Source: Cladopsammia gracilis (Eukaryota; Cnidaria; Anthozoa; Scleractinia; Dendrophylliidae). Taken from it: a stretch of DNA of 64,000 nt. Position numbers and translations under genes: made by a program. Position 1 is the stretch's first letter. Each line of letters opens with the position of its first letter. The notes below the pieces were generated by a model. That model did no database searches. It was not told the DNA's origin and saw nothing but the letters and a program-made list of their open reading frames with translations. The DNA is taken from positions 1,817,501 to 1,881,500 of the forward strand of contig JAJGOT010000090.1 of assembly GCA_022457155.1 (NCBI GenBank), read 5' to 3'. Shown here piece after piece: positions 8,919-20,100 of this stretch.

Positions 8919-11262
8919 CCTCTCAGACCGTGTATTATCAGAACCCGAAATCAGTATACTAAGTAAAGGTCTTAAGTTTGTGCCTACCCCAAATAGTGTG
9001 AATAAAACTGAACTTATAACCGATATTAAACGATGGGGCCGTCGTATGCGCCTGAAAGAATACTTTTGGAATGACGGCGAAACAACAACAAAAGAGAATG
9101 ACAGCCCTACATACAGAAAAACATCAAAATGGACCCCAAGCCCTGGCAGAGATCAAACCCTAGACTGTTACATTAATGCAGTGGAACGTGCCATCTTACA
9201 GCAAACACCTAACAACAAGCAGCGCTCTAACATCACCAGGCTGGAACGTGAAGCTATCAAAACACTCAAGCGTGACAAAACCATCGCCATTTTCCAAGCT
9301 GACAAAGGAGCAGCAGTGGTTGTGCAAAATAGGAAGGATTATCTAACTGAAGCGTACAAACAACTTAATGGCACTGACGAAAATGGCAAGAAAGTGTACC
9401 TTCACATACCCGCCGACCCAACATCTGATTTCGCTATTAGAGTATCACAAGCTGTACAAGAGGCCCATTCGAAAGGGGTAATCAACAACAATACGGCGGA
9501 TTACTTAATAATGGAAAACGCTCGACCTGGCAATATTTACTTTGTTCCTAAAATCCACAAACCGCAACGCCCACCGCCAGCTAGACCGATCTGCAACACC
9601 ATCAATTCTGCCACAGCTAACATCTCTAAATGGGTTGATGACCAGCTCCAACCGCTTGTCGAGAATCTGCCCTCCCATCTTAAAGACAGCAACGACTTTC
9701 TTAACAAACTCATCGAATTAAACACCACTCATACACTACCTACAGGAACACTATTAGTAACTTGGGATGTCAAATCCCTATACACTAACATCCCACATGA
9801 TGGTGGTATAGAAGCTTGCGATTACTTCATGCGCCAAAATAACTTCACAGACGACAAAAGAGAAACAATCTTACAGTTTATCACTTTAGTTCTCACCTGC
9901 AACAACCTCACATTCCAAGGCAAGCATTTCATCCAGCAAACAGGGACAGCAATGGGAACCAAGATGGCACCAAGTTATGCCAACCTTTACATGGGTCGTC
10001 TTGAAGACCACTTGCTGAAGCAAAGCGCTAACCACCCTTTACTCTGGTTCAGATTCATTGATGATATATTTTTCATATGGACACATGGTGAGGAAAAACT
10101 AACACATTTCCTTAACCAATGTAACACTTTTGATCCACATATAAAATTTGAACAAACCTCATCAACCACAAGCATCCCATTTCTTGACGTCCAAGTAATC
10201 AACAACAACGGCAAGATTAGCACTGACCTATACACCAAGCCTACTGACACTCATCAATATCTAAACTGGACCAGTTGCCATCCACGTCACACTAAAACGT
10301 CCATCCCCTACAGCTTGGCACTGAGACTACGCCGCATATGTTCTAACAACAATTTCTTTGAGAAGAGAGCCCGAGAACTACACAATGTACTTCTTGATCG
10401 GGGTTACAAAAACAAACTCATCAAGGAGTGCATTATGAGAGCGAGAAGAACAACTAGAGAAGAGGCTCTAAGAACCAAGCAGAATCCTGTCACTAACCGT
10501 GTACCCCTTATAGTAACCTACAATCCAGCAATGCCGAACCTGCATAATATTCTCAACCAACACCAGCAAATACTACACACCTCATCTAAATGCAAAATCA
10601 TCTTTAAGGACCGCCCCCTCGTTGCCTACCGTAGAGGAAGAAACCTGTCAGAGATGCTAACGAACAAAAGATTACCACCATGCGACCCTAGTGAACAAGC
10701 AAGCCATTCCACCATTAGCAGTGACACGCCAAACACATCAGAAACCTCATGCAGAATATGTGGCCGCTCCTTTCAAACCAACAGAAACCTTAGGATACAC
10801 TTTTCACATAAACACAAGCAACATACATCCGCCGAACATACTAATCCAGGATTTTGGCCTTGTAAAGTAGACAATAGATGTGCATGTTGCAAAACATATG
10901 GTAGATTCACAGAAACAGTTAAAAGCACAACTACAGGGGAAACCTTCACTCTTACGCAACACACCACCTGTCAAACAAGCAACGTTATATACTTGATTCA
11001 ATGCACAAAATGCGACGATCAGTATATAGGGGAAACAAAAAACCCCGTTCATCGCCGTACAAACCAACATCGCAGCGACATAAACGCAGGTCATAAGAAC
11101 ATTCCCACTGTCAGACACTTTAAAAACTGTGGGGTTAAACATTTAAAATTAACCGTCATTGAAAAAGTTAGAAATCCTAATCAAGACATTAGAAGAGCAA
11201 GAGAAAGCTATTGGATTTCTAAATTCAAGCCTACTATTAATAGCCTGGTTAAATTTACATAA
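8919..11262 (+). pseudogene. PLE protein, C-terminal part (RT, C2H2, GIY-YIG) after insertion
   Basis: Continuation of the copy 3 ORF beyond the 2028-bp insertion. The frame is open to the stop at 11260-11262 and the product matches copy 2: RT motifs A (WDVKSLY), B (GTAMGTKMAPSY) and C (FIDD), the C2H2 finger, the Cys cluster and GIY-YIG are all present. Together the two parts would give about 1168 residues, the only full-length version in the window. The first ATG-like start after the insertion is a GTG at 8980, so this part alone is unlikely to be made. Confidence 0.9.
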
Positions 11263-11393
11263 TAAATTGTTTGGCTTAGTTTAGTTTAGTTTTATAGCTC
11301 CATATCTGATTATTACGTCAGCATGACACGTGTGTTCTTTCCGTTAAGCTTTTTAAATTTCGAATGTTGTAACAGTTAGTATATACCTCAGAT

Positions 11394-11430
11394 GCTCCTG
11401 ATGAAGACCGTTATGGTCGAAACGTTGAGC
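11394..11430 (+). ncRNA. Hammerhead-like motif in PLE 3' region (copy 3)
   Basis: Same as at 5406-5442: CTGATGA at 11398-11404, GAAAC at 11419-11423, stem II GACC/GGTC, outer pairing GCTC/GAGC. Preserved without change between copies. Confidence 0.55.
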
Positions 11431-11483
11431 GAATAAACCAGCAAAGCTACATTGGAGTTGGACTCTTGACCCTCACATTTTCG

Positions 11484-11488
<5 letters not shown>

Positions 11489-11551
<63 letters not shown>
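11489..11551. repeat. (AT)n microsatellite at PLE 3' end
   Basis: An uninterrupted AT run of about 62 bases directly follows the 3' end of PLE copy 3. It may be the target site or an addition at the insertion. Confidence 0.95.
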
Positions 11552-11555
<4 letters not shown>

Positions 11556-11830
11556 TATGTATACAATGTGCCCTCCCGGTTGTTACCATAATGACTTTAT
11601 GGCAACCCCTGAACTTGGGCACAGGATGTACGGTTACACATTGTTGGATTGCATTGTGGAGTCACGAGAGTGCTCAAACTGCAAGCAGTGAGCGAAGCAT
11701 TATGCCAATAGTGAACACCTCTTATGAGGCTCTCCACCCATATATATATATATATGAGTAAACAATATATAGACTGTTTTACTTGTTCTATGAATGCTCT
11801 ATGCATAGATATGTGCAGAGCAAAATACAA
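11552..11830. other. Unassigned sequence
   Basis: No coding frame or named element recognised. A second short AT run lies at about 11741-11755. Confidence 0.4.
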
Positions 11831-11937
11831 ATATAAGGACGGAAAGTTGTAACTCAAGTTTCACGCACTAAGCGATCATCAGTCTGATGATCGCTTAGTG
11901 TGTGAAACTTGAGTTAAAACTTTCCGTCCTTATATAA
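11831..11937. repeat. Inverted repeat with paired hammerhead-like cores
   Basis: Arms of about 52 bases meet around 11882-11884 and are nearly perfect complements. Each arm, read outward, has CTGATGA, a short CGC-containing hairpin and GAAAC: plus strand 11884-11908, minus strand 11858-11882. It looks like two hammerhead-bearing retroelement ends placed head to head. Stem II is only 3-4 bp, so the ribozyme reading is tentative. Confidence 0.5.
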
Positions 11938-12243
11938 ATATCATATATATTGATTCCTCTTCTTTTATTTCGTTTTTTTTTTACGTTTTTGATTAATTTA
12001 GGTTCACTTCGATTAAATCTACTTGCTAATTTCTTCATAATCACATCGCCGCTTTTCTCGCCAATCTTTTTTTCCGACATGTTCCGTTCCACTTGTTAAA
12101 GCCTTTTTGGCTATTGGTTTAACAACCTTTTTTACAACACTACTAGCAATTGATTTCAGTGGTTTAAAAGTATTATCAGCAATCAAACCTGATCCTTTAT
12201 GTTTAAACATAAATCGACCCATCTTAGGGTCATACGGTTTCAT
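11895..12243 (-). pseudogene. Small basic protein, Polinton/adintovirus-like (frame broken)
   Basis: The frame begins at 12243 with a Lys/Gly-rich start (MKPYDPKMGRFMFKHKG) and a repeated VVKK/PIAKK segment, reading to 12019. Homologous-looking sequence continues in another frame to 11895, so there is a frameshift around 12065-12095. The last codons run into the inverted repeat and are probably not original. Small basic proteins of this style accompany capsid genes in Polinton-type elements; the assignment is from recollection of style, not from a search. The upstream frame ends directly next to this start, an operon-like packing typical of viral or Polinton genes. Confidence 0.35.
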
Positions 12244-12945
12244 TTATAATATAAAGTTATACAATTGGTTGATTCTTTTCAATAAGAATGAAAAAGCTGT
12301 ATCTGCACCGTTTAAATTTATTTGTCGTCGTTTACCATCAGTGATGTAAATTCTGATGGATGATATGGTATTTTTATTAACTGGATTATATGTTACTTGC
12401 CTTGGTTCTAGAGTAAAACTATATGATGGTTTTAGCACAGATGTTGAGAAGCTGTATATTATATCAGACTCAGTACCATCAACCAATGACTCATTAATCA
12501 AATCACAATGAATGTTTAATATATCTGTATCTTGTGATAAATTTGGGATTCTTGGACCAACGTTCATTTTGTCTTTTATGACTTTTTTTTTATCAAACCC
12601 TATTAATTCATAAAAATTACTATGTTTTAAATCTGGAAATGTAATATCTGTGAATGAAATATCATTATCTTTGCTGAATTTTATTAACTAATTGTTGTAT
12701 CCTGGATTTATATTGAACCAGGTGAAACTCATGTTAATTACACGATTAAGACCTATAACATACCCGTGATTATTGTCTAATGCAATCGGTCTTACAAATT
12801 TTGTAATAAAATTTTCTGGTTTGTTGTTTTCTGTATTTTTGACAGAAAATGATGATAAAACTATCTTTTTCCATATATTATATAATTGGATTATTTTAAA
12901 TTTTGTTATATACAGTTTTTCATGTTTCACGTGGAAACAGTGCAA
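12244..12945 (-). pseudogene. Structural-protein-like fragment, Polinton/adintovirus-like (one in-frame stop)
   Basis: One minus-strand frame runs from 12945 to 12244 with a single TAG at 12688-12690. The downstream part has NVGPRIPNLSQDTDILNIH and SSIRIYITDGKRRQINLNG, resembling the C-terminal part of structural proteins in Polinton-like elements of cnidarians. This is my recollection of the family and has not been searched. Only the 3' end of the gene remains; no polymerase, integrase or ATPase is present nearby. The element is therefore a relic. Confidence 0.38.
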
Positions 12946-13014
12946 GTAAAAGCCACCTCGTGAATACCACTAAAATCCGTATCCCTTTGTATTTTTTATG
13001 ACCTTCTCCCTTTA

Positions 13015-13285
13015 GGATCGGTTTACCTTTGAATTTCAAAGGCATAAAAACAACTTATTTCTTCATACGTTGAATGTCAAGTTTTGATACACTAAAAAAA
13101 CTCAACTCGGCATCTGTCTGATTTTTTTTCTTTGCGGAAGCGAGTTTCAATCCAATATAACGGCTGCCAGGGCTTTGCTCTAAACCTTTAAACGTCTGCA
13201 CTTTTACGATTTGACTTCTCAAATACTTTTGTATTTCAATCCTTTCTTTCTAGTCGTGCGTCTGGAAAAGCTTTTTGACCTTATC
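13015..13285 (+). repeat. Direct repeat R1, copy 1
   Basis: Matches 15885-16165 with moderate divergence; both start with GTTTACCTTTGAATxTCAAAGGC. The pair brackets the two FN3 exons at 13795 and 14687. No coding potential seen. Confidence 0.7.
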
Positions 13286-13289
13286 TACT

Positions 13290-13480
13290 AAACGTGGCTC
13301 GGATGACCACGTAGAAATGGCGGTCCCGTCTCCCATGGGGACGTAAAAGAACCACTGAGGACGTAACAAACCCTGGCTGTGACCACCCTCAGTGTCAGTA
13401 CTTGTTCATGGGTGGGGTGGGTTTGATTGATTGTGAAGCGCATTTGAATATGTATATAGAATTTGCGCTATACAAATACA

Positions 13481-13514
<34 letters not shown>
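13290..13514 (+). mobile_element. SINE/LINE-type 3' tail
   Basis: Ends with GCGCTATACAAATACAT followed by (ATT)n at 13482-13514, the common 3' end of L2/CR1-mobilised SINEs. The head was not identified; tRNA-like boxes are not clear. Confidence 0.5.
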
Positions 13515-13794
13515 AAAGATTGAAAAAATAATGCCTTTCTTTAGTCAGGCTCTACGATTAGCCTAGTACAGTCCTGATCTCTTAGAAACAACTAAAATTC
13601 TTCTACTTAGTGATATTTATTTCCTCTTAAAAAACTTAGTATCCGCGCTTCTGGATTTAAACGGCCGCTTCGTTGCCTAACTTGAATGAGTGGTCTTCAG
13701 AGACGTAAATATCAGTAGTTTTTCTTCTTCGGGCACCAAATATATTGGAAGCATTGACAAGAGAGTCTGAGGAGTTTGTTTTATTCAATTGCAG
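13515..13794 (+). other. Intron sequence upstream of first FN3 exon
   Basis: Contains the branch/acceptor region TTTTATTCAATTGCAG. The last 50 bases match those before the exon at 14687. No upstream exon was found in the window. Confidence 0.5.
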
Positions 13795-14100
13795 CTCCTT
13801 CACAAGCTCCTACCAGCTTCATTGTGACTGCAGCTTCTTCTACCAGTATCATTACGAACTGGCAGTTACCACCAGCAGACTCCAGGAATGGAATCATCAT
13901 AGGATTTAAACTGTTCTACAAAAAGAAAAACCCTGCTGGCTCACCAAATACTACGCTAACCATTAACGATGGAGCAACTCTTTCTAAAACAGTTGCTGGG
14001 CTCGATGAATACACGGAATATGAGTTTCAAGTGTTGGCCTTCACTTCTGTTGGTGACGGACCGTGGAGTTCTGTAGAGTCCGAGAGAACAATGGAAGATG
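13795..14100 (+). CDS. FN3 exon 1
   Basis: 306 bp, phase 1 to 1, after TTGCAG and before GTAGG. The domain shows APSQAPTSF, the conserved Trp in ITNWQLPP, the GFKLFYKKK strand and the tyrosine-corner EYTEYEFQV. It ends ERTMEDG. It differs in style from the later FN3 exons and is most like exon 2, from which it differs at scattered positions. Confidence 0.88.
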
Positions 14101-17100
14101 GTAGGAGGCTGGGCCATTGTTACAATTAAAAGCATGCAAAATTGATTGAATCAATAAATGCTTTTGACACAACCTAACCAGTCAAACGTGCGCGCGCTTA
14201 TTCCGAACCAAGAGGGCTTCTTTCGAAGCTAAAGGCTAAATTAGCAAACATTGTGTCGGAAACGTTGTTGCGGACGCAAATGCTTCTCAGCTTAGCCGTG
14301 CAAGAGACATTTGTTGCGGACGACAATCGTGCTTCCCACAAGCAAAGAAATGTTTTTGATTCAAGTCAAAACCATTGTTGCTTCCCGGAAAGAAGGTCCA
14401 TTGGTCCGTGAGGTAGATACCCGCTTTGCATAGAAAAACGTTGGTAGTTATTCGTCTGTTTAGGAGTTTAAAATAAAAAACTTCTTAGTTTGGTACTGAC
14501 TTTGTGGATTTTTGCGTTCGTAGGCCGATTTTTCAATTAATTTCATAGTGTTGTTTATCTATACAAAGATCATTCTCCCACTTTTGCTGGCTTTTTACAG
14601 GTTTAACTGCATTTATACGAGTCTGCCTAACTTGTTAGCTAGCATTGACAAGAGAAGCCTAAGGAGTTTGTTTTATTCAATTGCAGCTCCTTCACAAGCT
14701 CCTACAAGCTTTACTGTGACTGCAGCTTCTTCTACCAGTATCACTGCGAACTGGCAGTTACCACCAGCAAACTCCAGAAATGGAATCATCAGAGGATTTA
14801 AACTGTTCTACAAAAAGAAAAACCCTGCTGGCTCACCAACTAACACGGAAATCATTAACTATGGAGCAACTCTTACTAAAACAGTTACTGGACTTACTAA
14901 ATACACGGAATATGAGTTTCAAGTGTTGGCCTTCACTTCTGTTGGTGACGGACCGCGGAGTTCTGTAGAGTCTGAAAGAACATTGGAAGATGGTAGGAGA
15001 CTGGCTCGTTGTTCTAATTAAAAGCATGCAAAATTGGTTTAATAACGCTTTTGACACAAATTTAAGTGCTTGTTTCCTTATAAACGATCCCGATTACCCT
15101 TCTATTTATTGCGTAGCGTTCAGTTATTTTTTTATTATCCTCTTAACAATTAAAGTAAACTGCAACTACCGGAACATATGCTCAGTGAGAACATGCTAAC
15201 ATGATAACAGTGATAACATGCATGCTTAGTTGTTTAACATGTTTAGGAGCATCACCTGGGTTGCTATTGAAATGTTGTTAATGTTATCGAACAATACTAT
15301 TAAGCAAATGAATGTCTGACTATTCCCTCTAAAAGATGTTGTTTACATGCATAAAAAAACTCTATTGGCGCTATTGAATGCTCGTTCATAACAACATCCT
15401 TAATCCTTAGAAGTACAAGGTGGTTGGAGGGGCGCTGCCAAACCTCTTAAAATTTTTCGCTGATTTTTTCAAGAGTATTTATTGTTAGCATATGCCGTCA
15501 TTCGTAGCTGTCCGTTTGTCACTGGGACACATTTTGGCAAAGTCTGGGGAGAATGGGCTGCTATGGTAACTATATGACAATTGAAAAAAATCATTTTGAA
15601 ATGACGAGTGAGGGGAGCAGGGGAGTAGTAGTGGTGAGAGCACTCGCCTGCCACTAATGGCCTGTGTTCGATTGCCGGATGCGATGTCGTATGTGGGTTG
15701 AGTTTGTTGTTGTGATTCTTGTCCTTGCTCCAAGGGTTTATCTCCTGGTACTCCGGCGTTTCTCCGCAAAAACTAACATTTCCAAATCCCAGTTAACTAA
15801 AATCCCTATTTATTTTATTTTATTTCCTTTATTTATTTAATTAAATATTTTATTTATTTACATGTTTGATCTTCTATTTTGATCCGTTTACCTTTGAATG
15901 TCAAAGGCATAAAAACAATTTATTTCTTAATCAATTGAATGTCAAGCTCTGATACCTTAAAAGCCCTCAATTCGGCATTTGTCTGATTTCTTTTCTTTAC
16001 GGAATCGAGTTTCAGTTTAGTATAACAGCTGCCGTGGCTTCGCTTTAAAGCTTGAAACTTCCGTATTTTTACTTTTTTATTTCATTTAACGAAAATGAAT
16101 GCGTTTCACCTCTCAACTGTTTTTGTATTTTAACCCTTTCTTGCTAGCCGGGCGGCTGGAAAGGATTTCTAAGGCACAAGCACTAAACAATTTTTCATGG
16201 ATTTTTTAAGTATTAGGAAAAGGCTACAACATAGTAAATGTTGTTTTTAAATGTGTGAAGTTTAGCTACTTTATAGACGAAAATTTGATGAATTTGGCAA
16301 CCTTTATCGAAAGGCTTAATTAAAGTTATCTTTTTCTAAAATCGCGAGACAAAAAACGAAATCTTAATGACAACCTCTGGCGATTAACGTGAACCTGTTC
16401 CTCAAGTGAAAATAAACTTAAAATCATGCACTCAAACACTCGGACGTACAAACACACCCTGCCCCCTCTTTAAAGGGTTTTCTCCGATTTTTTTTAAGAT
16501 CATTTATTGTTACCGCATGCCGTCTTTAGTTGCTGTTTGTTTATCCTTGACACACATTTTGGTAAAGTGTAGTGAGAATCCGTTGCTGTGGTAATAAGAT
16601 ATGGCGTCATATGTAGCAAGAGTTTCAGCCATTTTTTACATACAAAACTATACAAAAAAGAAGCATAATGTTCACCTCTACAACTCCACAAAAAAATTTC
16701 AAATTACGTATTTTTTCGAAAAAGTTGAATTTTTATTAAAATCCAAGACAGTGGCCAGCTTTGCCGCCATTTTGGATACTGTCACAGATCCAAGCACAGC
16801 GCAATAACCCATAATATTTACCATTATATCTTGAAGAGCACATCACAGGCTAATTCAATTTGAATCTATTTTGCGATTTTCTTCAAACTTTCTGCACGAA
16901 ACAAGTATCATATGATATATACATGTACATAATGCGATTCTTGTGTTTCTGTTTCTAACAAGACTTGAGATTTTGAAGCGAACGTCACTGGTACATCAGA
17001 AGTCAAGTTTCTCTAGATTCTGAATTACTCATAACAAGCCTTGTATTTTTCTAAAGACGATTACGATAGCTTTCTAAAACTATGTTTCTAAAATTAAGTG

Positions 17101-20100
17101 GCACTCTAGCACACGAAAAATTACAGTTGCATGTTACATTTTTAAACACATTTTCAATTTAGCAACTTACATTTGCAGTATGGTGTTATAGCGATGACAG
17201 TCGTCAGCTAAAAAAATTTGACTTTGTTTGCTCTCTTTTACATTTGAAAATAAAATATTATCATAATAAACGGTAAAGATAAAAGTCTCACCTTATTCAT
17301 AACACAACAGACTTTTTAACAGCTTCAATTCAACAGCGTAATTATTAACATGACGGTCGTGACATGGTGTGACAAGGATGCGAATCAGCTTCTTTCCAGG
17401 TGGCGATATCTTGGCCCAAATACTTGGTATTTCAATTATATTCGGTAAAACAGTTATACGCATTTATAAAAGCAACTAACCGGCCAAGAACAGGGTCGTA
17501 GCCAGAAAATATAAGGACTGAGGCAATATCCATGGTTAAATTTCTCGCCTAGCTATTTACACTGCAATTTTCAAAGAGTTATTTTAACTCCAAAAGTGGA
17601 GTAAAAATTTTAGGTTCAGGATAATCCCTTTTTTGGGGTCATTTTAACTCCAAAATCTGGGGTTAAAATAACTCCAACCACTAATGGAGTTATTCTAAAA
17701 ATGGTAAAATTGCAGCCAGGATTCATAACTATAAACTGGAAAGGAGTTGACACTGGCTTGAATAAAAAACGTGAAAGCTGCTAAGAACTAAAACGTTTTC
17801 TGTTTGTAAAAATAGACGTTTCGACTACAAAAACTCGAGTCTTCATCAGTGATGACAATTAACACATAACATGCAAATATATATAGTCTACAATTTATGC
17901 AGATATGCTGGTATATTGGCACCATGGCGGCGTGGCGCATTTCCCTTTCGTAAACGGTCGTTGCCATTTTAGCGACACTTAGAAAAATTTTCACAAATTT
18001 TAGAATTATTTTTCTATCAGAAAAAGAAAAATTGAATATAATCACCTGGAATCGAACCCGGAACCTCTGCATGCTAACATCTCTCTCCTACCACTAGACC
18101 ACTGGGTTGATCCGGCAAACCCAAGAAAAATTTAATTATAAATGGTGCTTTTCTTAATATATATCAATAACGGGTCACCCTAACCCTAAATCTTACCTAA
18201 CCGTGAATCTAGCTTAGATCTAATAATCGCTTTATCTAGGCCCAATTTGATCTAATAATGATAGCCTATTTTCGTCCCAATCCAGGCATAAACTAGAGAG
18301 AAATAGCATCGACCATTATAAAAGGCTTGGTTACTAATGAATGCTAATGATGGCATCGACCGTTAAAAATGGCAACGACCGTTTGCTAATAATGGCATCG
18401 ACCGTTAAAAATGGCATCGACCGTTTACGAAAGGGAAATCAGCGGCGGCGTGACGACTTGAGACTAATGGAGTTAATTTAACTCTACTATACAGCAAGGT
18501 AACTGCTTTTTTTTTTGGGGGGGGGGGGGGGAATAACTCTTTTTTGGAGTTGAAATAACTGCGAAAAAATTAACTCTAGTGCAAGGAGTTAATTTAACTT
18601 CACTTTAGGAGTTATTTTAACTCTCTGAAAAATACCGTGTTGGTACAACCAACTAATATTTATAAAGAATGATTAAGTTTAACCAAACTGTAGTGCTGTA
18701 TCTAGGCGAAAAGCAAGGTGAGACTTTGCCGAGAACTTTCTAATTCTGTGTTTTCGGCAATTTCCAGAATGTCAAGATGCTCTCGGTATGGAAACCGGCG
18801 TTATCCCGGATGCACGTATAACAGCCTCTTCGGAGTGGGATGCGAATCATGCCGCAGTCCAGGGAAGACTTTACTTTAAACAAAGTGGAAACAAAATGGG
18901 GGCATGGTCAGCTCGCTCAAATGATGTCAACCAATGGCTCCAGGTTGATCTGGGTAATCAACACACCAAAGTAACTGGTGTAGCAACGCAAGGCAGAAAT
19001 GTCTGGAGCCAATGGGTAACTAAATACAAACTGCAGTACAGTCCCGACGGTGTCAACTTCTATTACTACAAGGACCATGGACAAAGCGCGGCTAAGGTGA
19101 GATAGTCTGGCCGAAAGATTAAAATGTTTTTCCAGGCCTCAATAATTCGAAAACAAATTTTCAAGATACAAAATAGTTAACCGGCATACCATAAGAATTT
19201 GTGTCCATACCAACTCAAAATTAAAGGACAAAACATTCCCGAAGTATGCAAATGTAACAGCCGTTTCATTTACTTGCCATCGTCAGCGTCATCTTAGAAT
19301 TGTGATAAATGAAATTTTGCCAATTCTCGATTCCTCCACTAAAGTTGTTCTATCTTCTTGATTCAGGAGTTTGCTGGAAATACAGACATGGACACTGTGA
19401 TTTATCACAAACTAGGCAATGCAATCAAGGCACGTTACATCCGTTTTCTACCAACAGCTTGGCACTCTCACATATCAATGAGGGTGGAAGTGTATGGATG
19501 TGAAGGTACTGATGTCTTTTCGCTACGAAATTATCCTTGCTGTTTCAGTTTAGTTTGGTTCAAAACTTTACTTCTGATTGCACTTGCATTAGTTTGAAAT
19601 ATTGATACAATACTGTATTATTCTATTTCATCTACCAAGCAGATCAGTCATCTCCGCAAGCAATGTAAAATTACAGATTTCTCCGCTAAACAGTGAAAAC
19701 AACATTAGGAAAACAAATTCACCTTTCAAATGGAATGAAACTACGACCGAAAGTTATGCTTATCAAACATCTTTACTGCAATTTTCAAAGAGTTATTTTA
19801 ACTCCAAAAGTGGAGTAAAAATTTTAGGTTCAGGATAATCCCTTTTTTGGGGTCATTTTAACTCCAAAATCTGGGGTTAAAATAACTCCAACCACTAATG
19901 CAGTTAATTTAACTCTACTATACAGCAAGGTAACTGCTTTTTTTTTGGGGGGGGGGGGGGGAATAACTCTTTTTTGGAGTTGAAATAACTCCGAAAAAAT
20001 TAACTCTAGTGCAAGGAGTTAATTTAACTTCACCTTAGGAGTTATTTTAACTCTCTGAAAAATACTGTGTAGGGTCCTTATGATGACTACGTTTAAACAA

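Larger units (their letters stand above)
5501..11488 (+). mobile_element. Penelope-like retroelement, copy 3 (full 5' end, interrupted)
   Basis: The only copy with a 5' leader and ATG (5725). It starts where the 3' end of copy 2 stops and ends at about 11488 in an (AT)n tract. The ORF is split at 6887/8916 by a 2028-bp DNA element. Outside the insertion it matches copy 2 almost base for base; one visible change is near 2205 versus 6162. Confidence 0.93.
17703..18462 (-). mobile_element. Short hammerhead-bearing retroelement, minus strand, TSD 13 bp
   Basis: Flanked by ACTAATGGAGTTA at 17690-17702 and 18463-18475; MITE copy 2 shows the empty site (one base different). Removing the nested 509-bp element and its 9-bp duplication leaves about 242 bp. 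On the minus strand the 3' part has CTGATGA, a hairpin and GAAAC followed by about 115 bases to the end, like the PLE 3' ends at 5410 and 11398. Size, long target duplication and motif fit a retrozyme-like, PLE-mobilised element; this is inference. Confidence 0.6.
17559..18640 (+). mobile_element. ACTCC-rich MITE, copy 1 (interrupted)
   Basis: About 310 bp of element split by a 760-bp insertion at 17703-18462. Ends: ACACTGCAATTTTC at left and the complement of ACACGGTATTTTTCAGAG at right. Copy 2 at 19773-20071 is nearly identical and uninterrupted. A T/G run lies near 18508-18530. Confidence 0.75.

Noticed and set aside
18178..18200. Telomere-like CCCTAA words (also near 40695)
   Set aside because: Only two or three imperfect units; no array.
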